Below are positions 44,398 through 52,719 of a DNA stretch of 64,000 nucleotides, piece by piece. The notes below the pieces were generated by a model. The model did not search any database. It was given only the letters and a program-made list of their open reading frames with translations, and was not told where the DNA came from. This DNA comes from Paralcaligenes ureilyticus (GTDB lineage Bacteria; Pseudomonadota; Gammaproteobacteria; Burkholderiales; Burkholderiaceae_B). How positions within the stretch are numbered: position 1 is the stretch's first letter; each line of letters begins with the position of its first letter. The translations under genes and the position numbers were made by a program. The stretch covers positions 310,001 to 374,000 of the forward strand of contig NZ_SMAJ01000003.1 in NCBI RefSeq assembly GCF_004346225.1, read 5' to 3'.

Positions 44398-45615
44398 TCA
44401 GGCTTGCTTTAACGCCGCCAGCGCTCGTCCCAGATCGGCCTTCAGATCGGTGATGTGCTCCACGCCCACCGACATGCGTACAAAATTGGCTTCAATGCCG
44501 GCCGATTCCATTTGCGCTTCGGTCATGGTGCCGGCCCACATGGCGGCGGTATGCACGATCAGGGTTTCCACTCCGCCCAGGCTGACCGCGTGGGTGGCCA
44601 ACTGCAGCGAGGCAACGAACCGGCTGGTCAGGTCAAACCCGCCTTTGATGGAAAAGGCAATGACGGCGCCGAAGCCCTTCATCTGGCGTTGCGCCAGTTC
44701 GTATTGCGGATGGCTCTTCAACCCCGGGTAAAACACGCGTTCGATTTGCGGCTGGGTTTCCAGCCAAGCGGCCAGCTCCAGCGCGTTGGCATTGATGCGT
44801 TCGAGCCGAAGCGACAAGGTCCGCAACCCCCGCAATAGCAGCCATGCATCCATGGGCGAGAGCACCGAGCCGATGGTGACGTGCATCTGCCAGATTTGTT
44901 CGGCCAGCTGCGCCGAGCAGCAGACGGCGCCGGCGGTGATGTCGTGGTGCCCGCCGAAATATTTGGTGGCGCTGTGCACCACGATGTCGATACCCAGCGC
45001 GTGAGGTTTTTGATTCAGGGGCGAGGCGAAGGTGTTGTCCGCGATGGTCAGTATCCCGCGGGCCCGGGCCAGTTCGGCCACCGCCGCCAGGTCGGTCAGC
45101 GACAGGGTGGGGTTGACCGGTGTTTCCACCATGATGAGGCGGGTTTCGGGCCGAATGGCGGCAGCGATGGCGGCCAGATCGGTCTGATCGACGATACTGA
45201 CGTCGACGCCGAATCGCGGCAGTACTTCTTCAAACAGCTTGGAGGTGCTCATGTAGTGGCGTTTCTGCGCAATGACATGGTCCCCCTTGGTGACCAGGCT
45301 TAGCACGGTCGTGCTAATGGCTCCCATACCCGAGGCCATCAACAGCGCGGTTTCAGTGCCTTCGAGTGCGGCAAGAATCGCTTCGACGCGTTTGTGGACG
45401 GGATTTCCATATCGCGTATACAAGCCCGCCGGGCGAGACATATTGGCCATCGCGGCGAACTCGGCAGGCGAGTTCGCCCTGAAAGTGGCGCTGTAATGAA
45501 TGGGCGCCACGACGGATGGGTCGGTCGCCAGCGCTGCGTCGCCATGCAATACCAGGGTTTCATCATGCCAGTCGGCTTGTATGTCGTCGACTGTGGCGGG
45601 TGTGACGGCCTTCAT
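44398..45615 (-). CDS. Cys/Met metabolism PLP enzyme (cystathionine beta-lyase / gamma-synthase type)
   Basis: 405 residues of the fold-type-I PLP family. YTRYGNPVHKRVEAILAALE and LLMASGMGAISTT bind the phosphate, IADNTFASP supplies the ring Asp, and SATKYFGGHHDITAG holds the Schiff-base lysine. The C-terminal domain has AVSLGGVETLIVHTA and FVRMSVGVEHITDLKADL. The family covers cystathionine beta-lyase, gamma-synthase and related sulfur-amino-acid enzymes; sequence alone does not separate them here. It stands alone on the minus strand. Confidence 0.85.
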   Translation of the reverse strand: MKAVTPATVDDIQADWHDETLVLHGDAALATDPSVVAPIHYSATFRANSPAEFAAMANMSRPAGLYTRYGNPVHKRVEAILAALEGTETALLMASGMGAISTTVLSLVTKGDHVIAQKRHYMSTSKLFEEVLPRFGVDVSIVDQTDLAAIAAAIRPETRLIMVETPVNPTLSLTDLAAVAELARARGILTIADNTFASPLNQKPHALGIDIVVHSATKYFGGHHDITAGAVCCSAQLAEQIWQMHVTIGSVLSPMDAWLLLRGLRTLSLRLERINANALELAAWLETQPQIERVFYPGLKSHPQYELAQRQMKGFGAVIAFSIKGGFDLTSRFVASLQLATHAVSLGGVETLIVHTAAMWAGTMTEAQMESAGIEANFVRMSVGVEHITDLKADLGRALAALKQA

Positions 45616-45972
45616 TGTTTGCTCCTGTAATAGTGAGAATTGCGCGTGATCGAACGCAATGGATGCGCAGTGAATCGAGCCTTCTCATGATACCCCCCGA
45701 CTCGAGTGAGCTTTGATCGTGTTTCAGCCTGCTTCAGACTTGTCACCGACTGTGTTGGCGCATTGGACGCAAACCTTTGTGAATCAAGGCTTACGGTGGC
45801 TTGCGGGCTGCCAGGACGAATTAAATAGCTACAGATAATGCACATCTTTGCATATGGGGCTCGAACTAAATGGAGCGGGCACGGTTCTTAATCACATGAG
45901 TCGCGCAATGTCTGCCGGCTCAAATCTCCCGGGTGCGCGAGCACTCCGGGAAAGTTTCCAGGAGTCACTTAA
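45616..45972. other. 357-bp divergent intergenic region
   Basis: It lies between the PLP enzyme (minus) and the small exported protein (plus) and must hold both promoters. GC-rich imperfect palindromes lie near the right end (CTCCCGGGTGCGCGAGCACT at 45928-45947). No recognised riboswitch structure or coding frame was found. Confidence 0.4.
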
Positions 45973-46200
45973 ATGATCAAACAATCGCGTATTGCTCTTG
46001 CCCTTTCTGCTTCTGCCTTGTGCTTGGGTGTGGCGCTCGCGCCTTCTGCCTTTGCAGCCGGCGCCGCGCCGGCCGCCGGGACGGCTGCGTCGGCCACGCA
46101 CGCGAAAGCCAAGCATGCTGCCAAACACAAGATGAGTGCCAAGAAAGCGGCCCCGGCCGCCGGTTCGAAGGCCGCGGCTGCGGCAAAAACGCAAAAGTAA
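45973..46200 (+). CDS. small exported Ala/Lys/His-rich protein
   Basis: 75 residues. A Sec signal peptide (IALALSASALCLGVALAPSAFA) is followed by about 45 residues made almost wholly of Ala, Lys, His, Thr and Gly (ATHAKAKHAAKHKMSAKKAA). The mature part is strongly basic and probably disordered, resembling acid-shock proteins in composition. AGGAG lies nine bases before the ATG, and a strong terminator follows 46 bases after the stop, so it is a one-gene unit. Confidence 0.8.
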   Translation: MIKQSRIALALSASALCLGVALAPSAFAAGAAPAAGTAASATHAKAKHAAKHKMSAKKAAPAAGSKAAAAAKTQK

Positions 46201-46246
46201 GCAATTTGGGTGGTTCCGTTAAAGTTCCTTTGATGTTGCACTGAAA

Positions 46247-46280
46247 GGGCCGGCTTCGAGTTTGAAGCCGGCCCTTCTTT
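46247..46280 (+). terminator. intrinsic terminator
   Basis: An 11-bp perfect stem, GGGCCGGCTTC (46247-46257) with GAAGCCGGCCC (46264-46274), six-base loop, followed by TTCTTT. It ends the transcript of the small basic protein. Confidence 0.88.
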
Positions 46281-46282
46281 GT

Positions 46283-46472
46283 TGTAGCGGCAGCCCTCGT
46301 GGCTGCCATTCGTCCAATAATACATACCGCGCGACCCGTGTGGCACCCATCTATCTGATAAATATGTGGATGTCGTCTTAATTGCCAGGGTTTTTGCCAC
46401 CCACAAGGGGTGGCGCTACATTATTCGCGGGTACGTTTTTGTAGCGGCAGCCCTTGTGGCTGCCATTCGTCC
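46283..46472. repeat. three REP-like palindromes in 190 bp
   Basis: Copies at 46283-46315 (TGTAGCGGCAGCCCTCGTGG), 46393-46420 (inverted, TTTGCCACCCACAAGGGGTG) and 46440-46472 (TGTAGCGGCAGCCCTTGTGG). The outer two share the downstream tail GCCATTCGTCC followed by a/gATAATAC. They fill the gap between the small basic protein and malonyl-CoA decarboxylase; the rest of the gap shows nothing else. Confidence 0.85.
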
Positions 46473-46538
46473 GATAATACGTAGCAGTGGCAATTGCTTT
46501 TAAGATATTGACTTGCCGTCCAAATTTACGCATTATCA

Positions 46539-47873
46539 TTGCTGCGGGGACTTGTTTTTTTGGGAGGAACGGAACTGATTACCCAACCCGACTCACACAC
46601 TGGCGAGTCTGCCCCATCCTTGCCCGAACATACTCTGGAAAAAAACCGCGAGCCCACTCACGGTCTGATTGCCCGCCTGGGGCGATGGCTGGAGCGCGAT
46701 CGCCTGCCCGCACCCGTCGAAACCCAAACTCTGTTTGCGGCGCGGCTGACCGACGTGGCGGCCAATCGGCTGGCCAGGCAATGGAGCACACGCTATACAA
46801 CGGCCGACGACGCCGAACGGCGGTTCTTGCTGGCCGAGCTGGCCCAGACCAGTGCGGGCATAGAGCCGCGCGACGATCTGGGCGTGCGTCTGTTCAAGCG
46901 CCTGAACGCCCAAACCGATGGCTTGCGATTCCTGGTGGGCTTGCGGGCCGATATGTTGCGTTGGCGCAAGCAGATTGCCGGGCTGACCTTGCTCGAGCGC
47001 GAGCTGGAGGGTTTGCTGTCGAACTGGTTCGATGTGGGCATGCTGGAACTCAAGCCCATCAATTGGGATTCGCCGGCGTCGCTGCTCGAAAAGCTGATTC
47101 AATACGAAGCAGTGCATGAAATCCACTCGTGGGACGAATTGCGCCGCAGGGTCGCGAAAGATCGTCGTTGCTACGCTTTTTTCCATCCTGGCATGGATGA
47201 TGTGCCGCTGATATTCGTCGAAGTGGCTTTTGCTCCGAAGATGGCCGATAACGTTCAGGTGTTGCTGGATATGCAAACGCCGCCCGACGATCTTAGCAAG
47301 GCTCGCTGGGCTATTTTTTATTCCATTTCGAGTACGCAGGCGGGTTTGCGGGGCATCAGCTTCGGAAATTTCCTGCTCAAAAGGGTTATTGACGAACTGC
47401 TCTCCGAATTGCCGAACCTTAAATCGTTCGCGACTTTGTCGCCCATACCGGGTTTTGCGGCCTGGTTGGGCAAGCAGGACGGCAAAGTCTTGCAAGAGTT
47501 GCTGCATGATCGGACCGATAATCAATATGCGCAGGATAGCGTCCGCAGCGGGTTGCGATGGGTGGCGCAATTGCAGAAGGCGGCGGTCGGCGACGCTTCC
47601 GACGTGGTGCAGCGTGCCGGCCTGAAGTTGGCGGCTCACTATCTGACGTCGATAAAAAGTGGCCAACTGATCGATCCCGTAGCGCGATTTCATCTGGGCA
47701 ACGGCGCGCGCATCGAGCGCATCAACTGGGCAGCCGATTGCTCGCCCAAGGGTTTGCAGCAGTCTTGCGCGATGATGGTGAATTATCTGTATAGCCTGGA
47801 CGAACTGGATGAAAACCTGTTGCAGCTTGCGGCAGGAAAGCCCAGGATCGCCCGGCATCTAAGGTGGCGATGA
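46539..47873 (+). CDS. matA: malonyl-CoA decarboxylase
   Basis: Up to 444 residues. It converts malonyl-CoA to acetyl-CoA and CO2. Family motifs are present in order: CYAFFHPGMDDVPLIFVEVA, GLRGISFGNFLLKRV, ATLSPIPGFAAWL (with the conserved Ser), FHLGNGARIERINWAAD, and SCAMMVNYLY. The N-terminal half is the helical oligomer domain. No ATG occurs in the first 130 codons. The longest frame begins with TTG at 46539, but a strong GGGAGG at 46562-46567 points to a start at CTG 46575 or ATT 46578. It is followed by malonyl-CoA synthetase and a TRAP transporter: a malonate catabolic set. Confidence 0.9.
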   Translation: MLRGLVFLGGTELITQPDSHTGESAPSLPEHTLEKNREPTHGLIARLGRWLERDRLPAPVETQTLFAARLTDVAANRLARQWSTRYTTADDAERRFLLAELAQTSAGIEPRDDLGVRLFKRLNAQTDGLRFLVGLRADMLRWRKQIAGLTLLERELEGLLSNWFDVGMLELKPINWDSPASLLEKLIQYEAVHEIHSWDELRRRVAKDRRCYAFFHPGMDDVPLIFVEVAFAPKMADNVQVLLDMQTPPDDLSKARWAIFYSISSTQAGLRGISFGNFLLKRVIDELLSELPNLKSFATLSPIPGFAAWLGKQDGKVLQELLHDRTDNQYAQDSVRSGLRWVAQLQKAAVGDASDVVQRAGLKLAAHYLTSIKSGQLIDPVARFHLGNGARIERINWAADCSPKGLQQSCAMMVNYLYSLDELDENLLQLAAGKPRIARHLRWR

Positions 47874-47977
47874 GTGCGCCTGCCTAGTCTGTATTAAGAG
47901 CAACCGGCCGATCGGGCCACGTGCGTCGCGACAAGCCTTGCGAGTCGCGACGCACAGTTTTTGGAGAGGTTATCTGA

Positions 47978-49510
47978 GTGAGCAACGCTAATCTGTACGC
48001 TGTGCTGGAGTCGGGGTTTCCCGTTGATCGAAGCGGGGTCGCTATCCAGACGCCAGAGCGCGACTACAGCTGGGACGATATCGATCAACTATCGGCGCGC
48101 TTTGCCAATCTGTTGTGCGGGCTTGATCTGCCCGCGGGTGCCCGCGTGGCGGTACAGGTTGAAAAATCCCCCGAGGCCCTGATGCTGTACTTGGCCACGA
48201 TACGTGCAGGTCTGGCTTACCTGCCCCTGAATCCGGCCTATCGGGCCGGCGAAGTGGAGTATTTTCTGGGCGATGCCCAGCCGTCCGTGCTTGTATGCAC
48301 CAGCAAGAATCGCGACTGGATCGATGACCTGGCCCGGAAATCGCACACGCCACACGTCTACACGATGGATCAGGATGGCAGCGGCACGTGCCTGACGGCG
48401 GCGTCGCAACAGGCCTCGCGCTTTCAGACAGCGGTCAGCCAAAGTGACGATGTTGCGGCTATTCTGTATACCTCCGGCACCACCGGGCGCAGCAAGGGCG
48501 CCATGCTGACGCATGGCAATCTGGTCTCCAATGCCCGGGTTCTGAAAGACTACTGGGGTTGGCGTGCGGACGATGTGTTGCTTCACATGCTGCCGATTTT
48601 CCATGTGCATGGGCTGTTTGTCGCGTCGCACGGCGCGCTGCTGGCAGGCGCCCGCATGATCTGGCTGCCCAAGCTGGATATCGAGCAGGCGCTGCATTAC
48701 CTGCCGCAAAGCACCCTGATGATGGGGGTACCCACGTATTACGTGCGTCTGCTCGCCGATGCGCGGTTTACCCAGGAACTGTGCCGCAACATGCGGCTGT
48801 TTATTTCCGGCTCGGCGCCGCTTCTGACCGATACGTTCAAAGAATTCCAGACTCGCTCAGGCCGCACGATACTTGAGCGCTACGGCATGAGCGAAACCAT
48901 CATGCTTACTTCCAATCCCTGCGATCCTGCTTTGGGCGCACGCGTGGGAGGCACCGTTGGGCCGGCCTTGCCGGGCGTGTCGGTTCGTGTGGTCGACGAT
49001 GCCAATCAAGTCCTGGCCACTGGCGAAATCGGCCATGTGCAAGTGCGCGGGCCCAACATTTTCAAGGGCTATTGGCACATGCCCGAGAAGACGCGCGCGG
49101 AATTCACCACCGACGGCTGGTTCAAGACGGGCGACGTTGGGCGTTTTGGCGGCGACTCGCACATTCCCGATCATTATCTTTCGATCGTGGGACGCAGCAA
49201 AGATCTGATCATTTCAGGCGGCTTCAACATCTATCCCAAGGAAATCGAAACCATCATCGACGAAATGGCAGGCGTGGCCGAATCGGCGGTGATCGGGGTG
49301 CCTCATCCGGATTTCGGAGAAGCGGTCGTGGCGGTCGTCGTACCCAGGGCGGGTGCCGCGATCGATGGCGCAAGCCTGCAAGCCGAACTGAAATCGCGCA
49401 TCGCCAACTTCAAGGTGCCCAAACGGGTCCATGTCATAGACCAATTGCCGCGCAACACCATGGGCAAAGTGCAAAAGAACGTGTTGCGCGAGGCGTATAA
49501 GGACAAGTAG
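47978..49510 (+). CDS. matB: malonyl-CoA synthetase (AMP-dependent ligase)
   Basis: 510 residues of the acyl-CoA synthetase superfamily. It activates malonate with ATP and CoA. The P-loop is ILYTSGTTGRSKGAML, the adenylate motif ERYGMSETIML, the hinge GWFKTGDVGRF then VGRSKDLIISGGFNIYPKEI, and the C-terminal Lys lies in PRNTMGKVQKNVL. The overall sequence and context match MatB. It begins with GTG after GGAGAGG. Upstream, 104 bases separate it from the decarboxylase. The product feeds malonyl-CoA decarboxylase to give acetyl-CoA. Confidence 0.92.
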   Translation: MSNANLYAVLESGFPVDRSGVAIQTPERDYSWDDIDQLSARFANLLCGLDLPAGARVAVQVEKSPEALMLYLATIRAGLAYLPLNPAYRAGEVEYFLGDAQPSVLVCTSKNRDWIDDLARKSHTPHVYTMDQDGSGTCLTAASQQASRFQTAVSQSDDVAAILYTSGTTGRSKGAMLTHGNLVSNARVLKDYWGWRADDVLLHMLPIFHVHGLFVASHGALLAGARMIWLPKLDIEQALHYLPQSTLMMGVPTYYVRLLADARFTQELCRNMRLFISGSAPLLTDTFKEFQTRSGRTILERYGMSETIMLTSNPCDPALGARVGGTVGPALPGVSVRVVDDANQVLATGEIGHVQVRGPNIFKGYWHMPEKTRAEFTTDGWFKTGDVGRFGGDSHIPDHYLSIVGRSKDLIISGGFNIYPKEIETIIDEMAGVAESAVIGVPHPDFGEAVVAVVVPRAGAAIDGASLQAELKSRIANFKVPKRVHVIDQLPRNTMGKVQKNVLREAYKDK

Positions 49511-49702
49511 CGTGTTGCACGCCACGATCGGTCATGACACGTTATAGAGCAGATTTAACTGGACACCAATGATATTGACTGTTTACATTAGTAAGGAATG
49601 GCTCGTCAAACAAGTATAGAACCGTAGTCGATAGTCTGCTGGCAACATTACAACAAGGCCAGCATTCCATTTGCTGATTAATGGGTTGTTAAAGGAGGCT
49701 TT

Positions 49703-50725
49703 ATGAGGAACAAGACTATTCGCCGTCTGATTCTGGCGGCGGTGCTGGGAAGTTGCGCTACATTTTTGGGTACGCCGGCGGTGGCTGCGGGCCCGACGGT
49801 GCTTAAGATTTCACACCAATTTCCTGCGAACACCGATTTCCGCGACCAATTGGCGCGCAAGTTTGCCACGGAAGTCGAAAAGCGCACCAACGGTGCGCTC
49901 AAATTTCAGATTTACCCCGGGTCATCCTTATATAAGGCTGGACAGCAATTCGACGCAATGGCCAATGGCTCGCTGGACATGTCGGTTTATCCGCTGGCGT
50001 ACTCGGCCGGCAAGCTGCCTGCCGCCAATATTACGCTGATGCCTGCGCTGATCAGAAACTACAAGCAGGCCTACGCATGGGAGGATGCGCCGGTCGGGAA
50101 GTGGCTCGAGAAATACCTTGAGGACCACGGCGTGGTGATTATCAGCTGGGTCTGGCAAGCGGGTGGTGTCGCGTCGCGCGACAAGCCCATTCTGGTGCCT
50201 GCCGACGTCAAGGGGCTCAAAGTGCGCGGCGCCGGCAAAATGATCGACCTCATGCTGCAGGGGGCCGGCGGCGCGTTGGCTTCCTTTCCGTCCAACGAGT
50301 CGTATAACGCCATGCAATCCGGCGTGGTCGACGCAATCTGGACTTCAAGCGCATCGCTCATGAGCTTTCGGTTGAGCGAGGTCAGCAAGTTTGTCACGAC
50401 GGCGCAGGACCACACCTTCTGGTATATGTTCGAACCGCTCCTGATGTCGAAAGCGGCTTATGACAAGCTGACGCCGGAACAGCAGAAAATCGTGAAGGAA
50501 GTGGGTCATTCACTGCAAAAATTTTCCCTCGAAGCATGCCTGAAGGATGATGCCAAGCTGGCCGATGTCTATCGCAAGTCCGGCGATAAGGTGCTTACGA
50601 TGAATGAGGAACAGTTCAATCAGTGGAAAGCGGTCGCCGAGAAAAGCGCCTACAAGAACTTTGCCGATCATGTCAAAGACGGTGCCAATATCTTGAAAAT
50701 GGCTGAAGCGGTCAGTGCCAAGTAA
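49703..50725 (+). CDS. TRAP transporter substrate-binding protein (DctP family), probably for malonate
   Basis: 340 residues with a Sec signal peptide (ILAAVLGSCATFLGTPAVAA) and the DctP fold: LKISHQFPANTDFRDQLARK, FQIYPGSSLYKAGQQFDAMA, VKGLKVRGAGKMIDLMLQ (the carboxylate-binding Arg lies in this stretch), and NAMQSGVVDAIWTS. A perfect AAGGAGG precedes the start, indicating high expression. It follows matA and matB and leads the small and large membrane subunits. Malonate is therefore the likely ligand, as in MatPQM-type transporters. Confidence 0.9.
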   Translation: MRNKTIRRLILAAVLGSCATFLGTPAVAAGPTVLKISHQFPANTDFRDQLARKFATEVEKRTNGALKFQIYPGSSLYKAGQQFDAMANGSLDMSVYPLAYSAGKLPAANITLMPALIRNYKQAYAWEDAPVGKWLEKYLEDHGVVIISWVWQAGGVASRDKPILVPADVKGLKVRGAGKMIDLMLQGAGGALASFPSNESYNAMQSGVVDAIWTSSASLMSFRLSEVSKFVTTAQDHTFWYMFEPLLMSKAAYDKLTPEQQKIVKEVGHSLQKFSLEACLKDDAKLADVYRKSGDKVLTMNEEQFNQWKAVAEKSAYKNFADHVKDGANILKMAEAVSAK

Positions 50726-50741
50726 ATGTGCGCGTAGCGCG

Positions 50742-50775
50742 AGGCGGCAGACCTTTTTGGTTTGCCGCCTTTTTA
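50742..50775 (+). terminator. hairpin plus T-run between binding protein and membrane subunits
   Basis: AGGCGGCA (50742-50749) pairs with TGCCGCCT (50763-50770), followed by TTTTA. It sits between dctP and dctQ-type genes of one transporter, so it probably lets partial read-through give more binding protein than membrane subunits. Confidence 0.8.
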
Positions 50776-50788
50776 TGGCGTGGAAATC

Positions 50789-51337
50789 ATGGTGACGAGA
50801 TTTTGGCGCGGCTTTGGCCGCATGATGAAGGGTATAAGCACCATCACTGGATACTTCAGTGGCGTGCTGATTGTGGTGTCGGCTGGCTGCATCACCTATG
50901 AGGTGATCTGGCGCTACTATTTGGTGCGGCCTCACACTTGGTCGATGGAAGCCAACATTTTTCTGCTGATTGCCGCTACTTTCCTGGCGTCGTCGTTCAC
51001 ACAACTCAAGCGGGGTCATATCGGCACAGAGGTGCTCGATCTGGTGTTGCCGGCCAGCTGGGTACCGTGGCGCGTGCTGTTTGGCGATATCCTGTCGTTC
51101 GCGATCTGTGGGTTTCTCAGCGTCCGGGTCGGTTTGTACGGTATGCAAGCCTGGAGCGAAGGCTGGACCACGGATTCCATATGGGCTCCGCATCTGTGGA
51201 TTCCGTTTGCCTTGATTGCCATCGGGATGTTGCTGACGGCATTGCAGTATTTGATACAAATCGTCGAACAGATTTCGCACCTGCACCGCAAGGGCGGTTC
51301 TTTGGGTAACGCAGACACCGGGGTGAGCGCGCGATGA
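50789..51337 (+). CDS. TRAP transporter small membrane subunit (DctQ family)
   Basis: 182 residues with four membrane helices: around FSGVLIVVSAGCITYEVIW, SMEANIFLLIAATFLASS, LFGDILSFAICGFLSV and LWIPFALIAIGMLLTALQYL. The start at 50789 is chosen because earlier TTG/GTG codons fall within the terminator stem. It partners with the large subunit, whose ATG overlaps its stop (51334-51337). Confidence 0.9.
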   Translation: MVTRFWRGFGRMMKGISTITGYFSGVLIVVSAGCITYEVIWRYYLVRPHTWSMEANIFLLIAATFLASSFTQLKRGHIGTEVLDLVLPASWVPWRVLFGDILSFAICGFLSVRVGLYGMQAWSEGWTTDSIWAPHLWIPFALIAIGMLLTALQYLIQIVEQISHLHRKGGSLGNADTGVSAR

Positions 51338-52668
51338 GCGAATTCAATATTGGAATGTTATTTGTGGCGGGAACGCTGGCGTTGCTGTTGAGCGGGATGT
51401 CGGTCGCGTTTGCGTTGGGTGTGATATCGCTGTTATTCATGGTGATCTTCATGCCGCCGGCGCTGATCCTCACCATCCCGGAAACCCTCTACGGCGGTCT
51501 GGACAACTTTACGCTGCTGGCTATTCCGCTGTTCATCCTTATGGGTGAATCGATCGGCAGGACACGTGCGTCGGTGGACTTGTACGAGTCCGCCTACCGC
51601 TGGCTCAGCAAGCTGCCCGGAGGGCTGGGGATCGCCAATGTTGTAGGTTGCGCTATTTTCGCCGCAATGTGCGGGTCGAGCACAGCCACCGCGGCAGCCA
51701 TTGGGTCGATGGGCATTCCGGAGATGAAGAAACGTGGATATTCGGGCGGGCTCGCGGGGGGGCTCATTGCCGCCGGTGGTACGCTGGGCATCCTGATCCC
51801 ACCCTCCATCACTTTCATTCTTTACGGGATTGTGTCCGAGCAATCAATCGGGAAACTATTTATCGCCGGTATTATTCCCGGCATTTTGCTTGCCGCTCTG
51901 TTTGCGTTGTGGGTCGCCTTCAAGGCGGGTCGGGACGACAAGCGGGTGATGCATCGCGGGGGCGCCGATGCGGCGCATTTGCGTACTCAGCAACAGATGT
52001 TCACCTGGCGCGAGCGTTTCGAATCACTGCCCAGACTGGTGCCGTTCGCCATCATTATCTTTATTGTGATGGTTGCCCTCTACGGAGGATTCGCCACACC
52101 ATCCGAAGTGGCCGGCATAGGGGCGCTCTCGACTCTGGTCATGGTGATCCTGGTATATCGTTGCTATCGGTGGAGCCAGTTAGGCCCCATCTTGCTGAGC
52201 ACCGCCAAGGAATCGTGCATGCTGATGATGATCATCGCCATGTCGTTTCTCTACTCCAATGTGATGAGCTACCTGCATATTAGCCAGAGTGCGACGCACT
52301 GGATGGTCGGGCTTGAGATGTCGCGATGGGAGTTTCTGTTCTGGATCGACGTACTGATTGTCGTCCTCGGCTTTTTCTTGCCACCGGTGGCGATCATCTT
52401 GTTCATTACGCCGGTGATACTGCCGGCGTTGCAGGCGCATGGCTTCGACCTGGTCTGGTTTGGTGTGCAGATGACGATCCTGATGGAGGCAGGGCTGATC
52501 CATCCACCACTCGGGCTCAACTTGTTTGTGATTCAGGGCATCGCGCCCGAAATCCCGCTTAAAGAGTTGTTGTGGGGCGTGACGCCGTTCATTGTCATCA
52601 TTATGTTGTTCATCGTGCTGACTTGCGTGTATCCGCAGATCGTGTTGTGGCTCCCTAACCATATGTAG
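51334..52668 (+). CDS. TRAP transporter large membrane subunit (DctM family)
   Basis: 444 residues, about 12 membrane segments. DctM hallmarks: LLAIPLFILMGESIGRT, GAIFAAMCGSSTATAAAIGS-like stretch, GIPEMKKRGYSGGLAGGLIA, GTLGILIPPSITFILYG, and PPLGLNLFVIQGI near the C-terminus. It forms the Na+-driven channel of the transporter. It ends the malonate cluster. Confidence 0.92.
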   Translation: MSEFNIGMLFVAGTLALLLSGMSVAFALGVISLLFMVIFMPPALILTIPETLYGGLDNFTLLAIPLFILMGESIGRTRASVDLYESAYRWLSKLPGGLGIANVVGCAIFAAMCGSSTATAAAIGSMGIPEMKKRGYSGGLAGGLIAAGGTLGILIPPSITFILYGIVSEQSIGKLFIAGIIPGILLAALFALWVAFKAGRDDKRVMHRGGADAAHLRTQQQMFTWRERFESLPRLVPFAIIIFIVMVALYGGFATPSEVAGIGALSTLVMVILVYRCYRWSQLGPILLSTAKESCMLMMIIAMSFLYSNVMSYLHISQSATHWMVGLEMSRWEFLFWIDVLIVVLGFFLPPVAIILFITPVILPALQAHGFDLVWFGVQMTILMEAGLIHPPLGLNLFVIQGIAPEIPLKELLWGVTPFIVIIMLFIVLTCVYPQIVLWLPNHM

Positions 52669-52719
52669 GCGCTCGCCCGGCCCGGGCTGCGCACCAGTGG
52701 CGGAAGGGCTTGCCGGCGC

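Noticed and set aside
45616-45972. Possible SAM-type riboswitch before the PLP enzyme
   Set aside because: No pattern of stems matching a known class could be drawn.
49511-49702. Sigma-54 promoter upstream of the TRAP binding protein
   Set aside because: CTGGCAACATTAC has no GC at the required -12 position.
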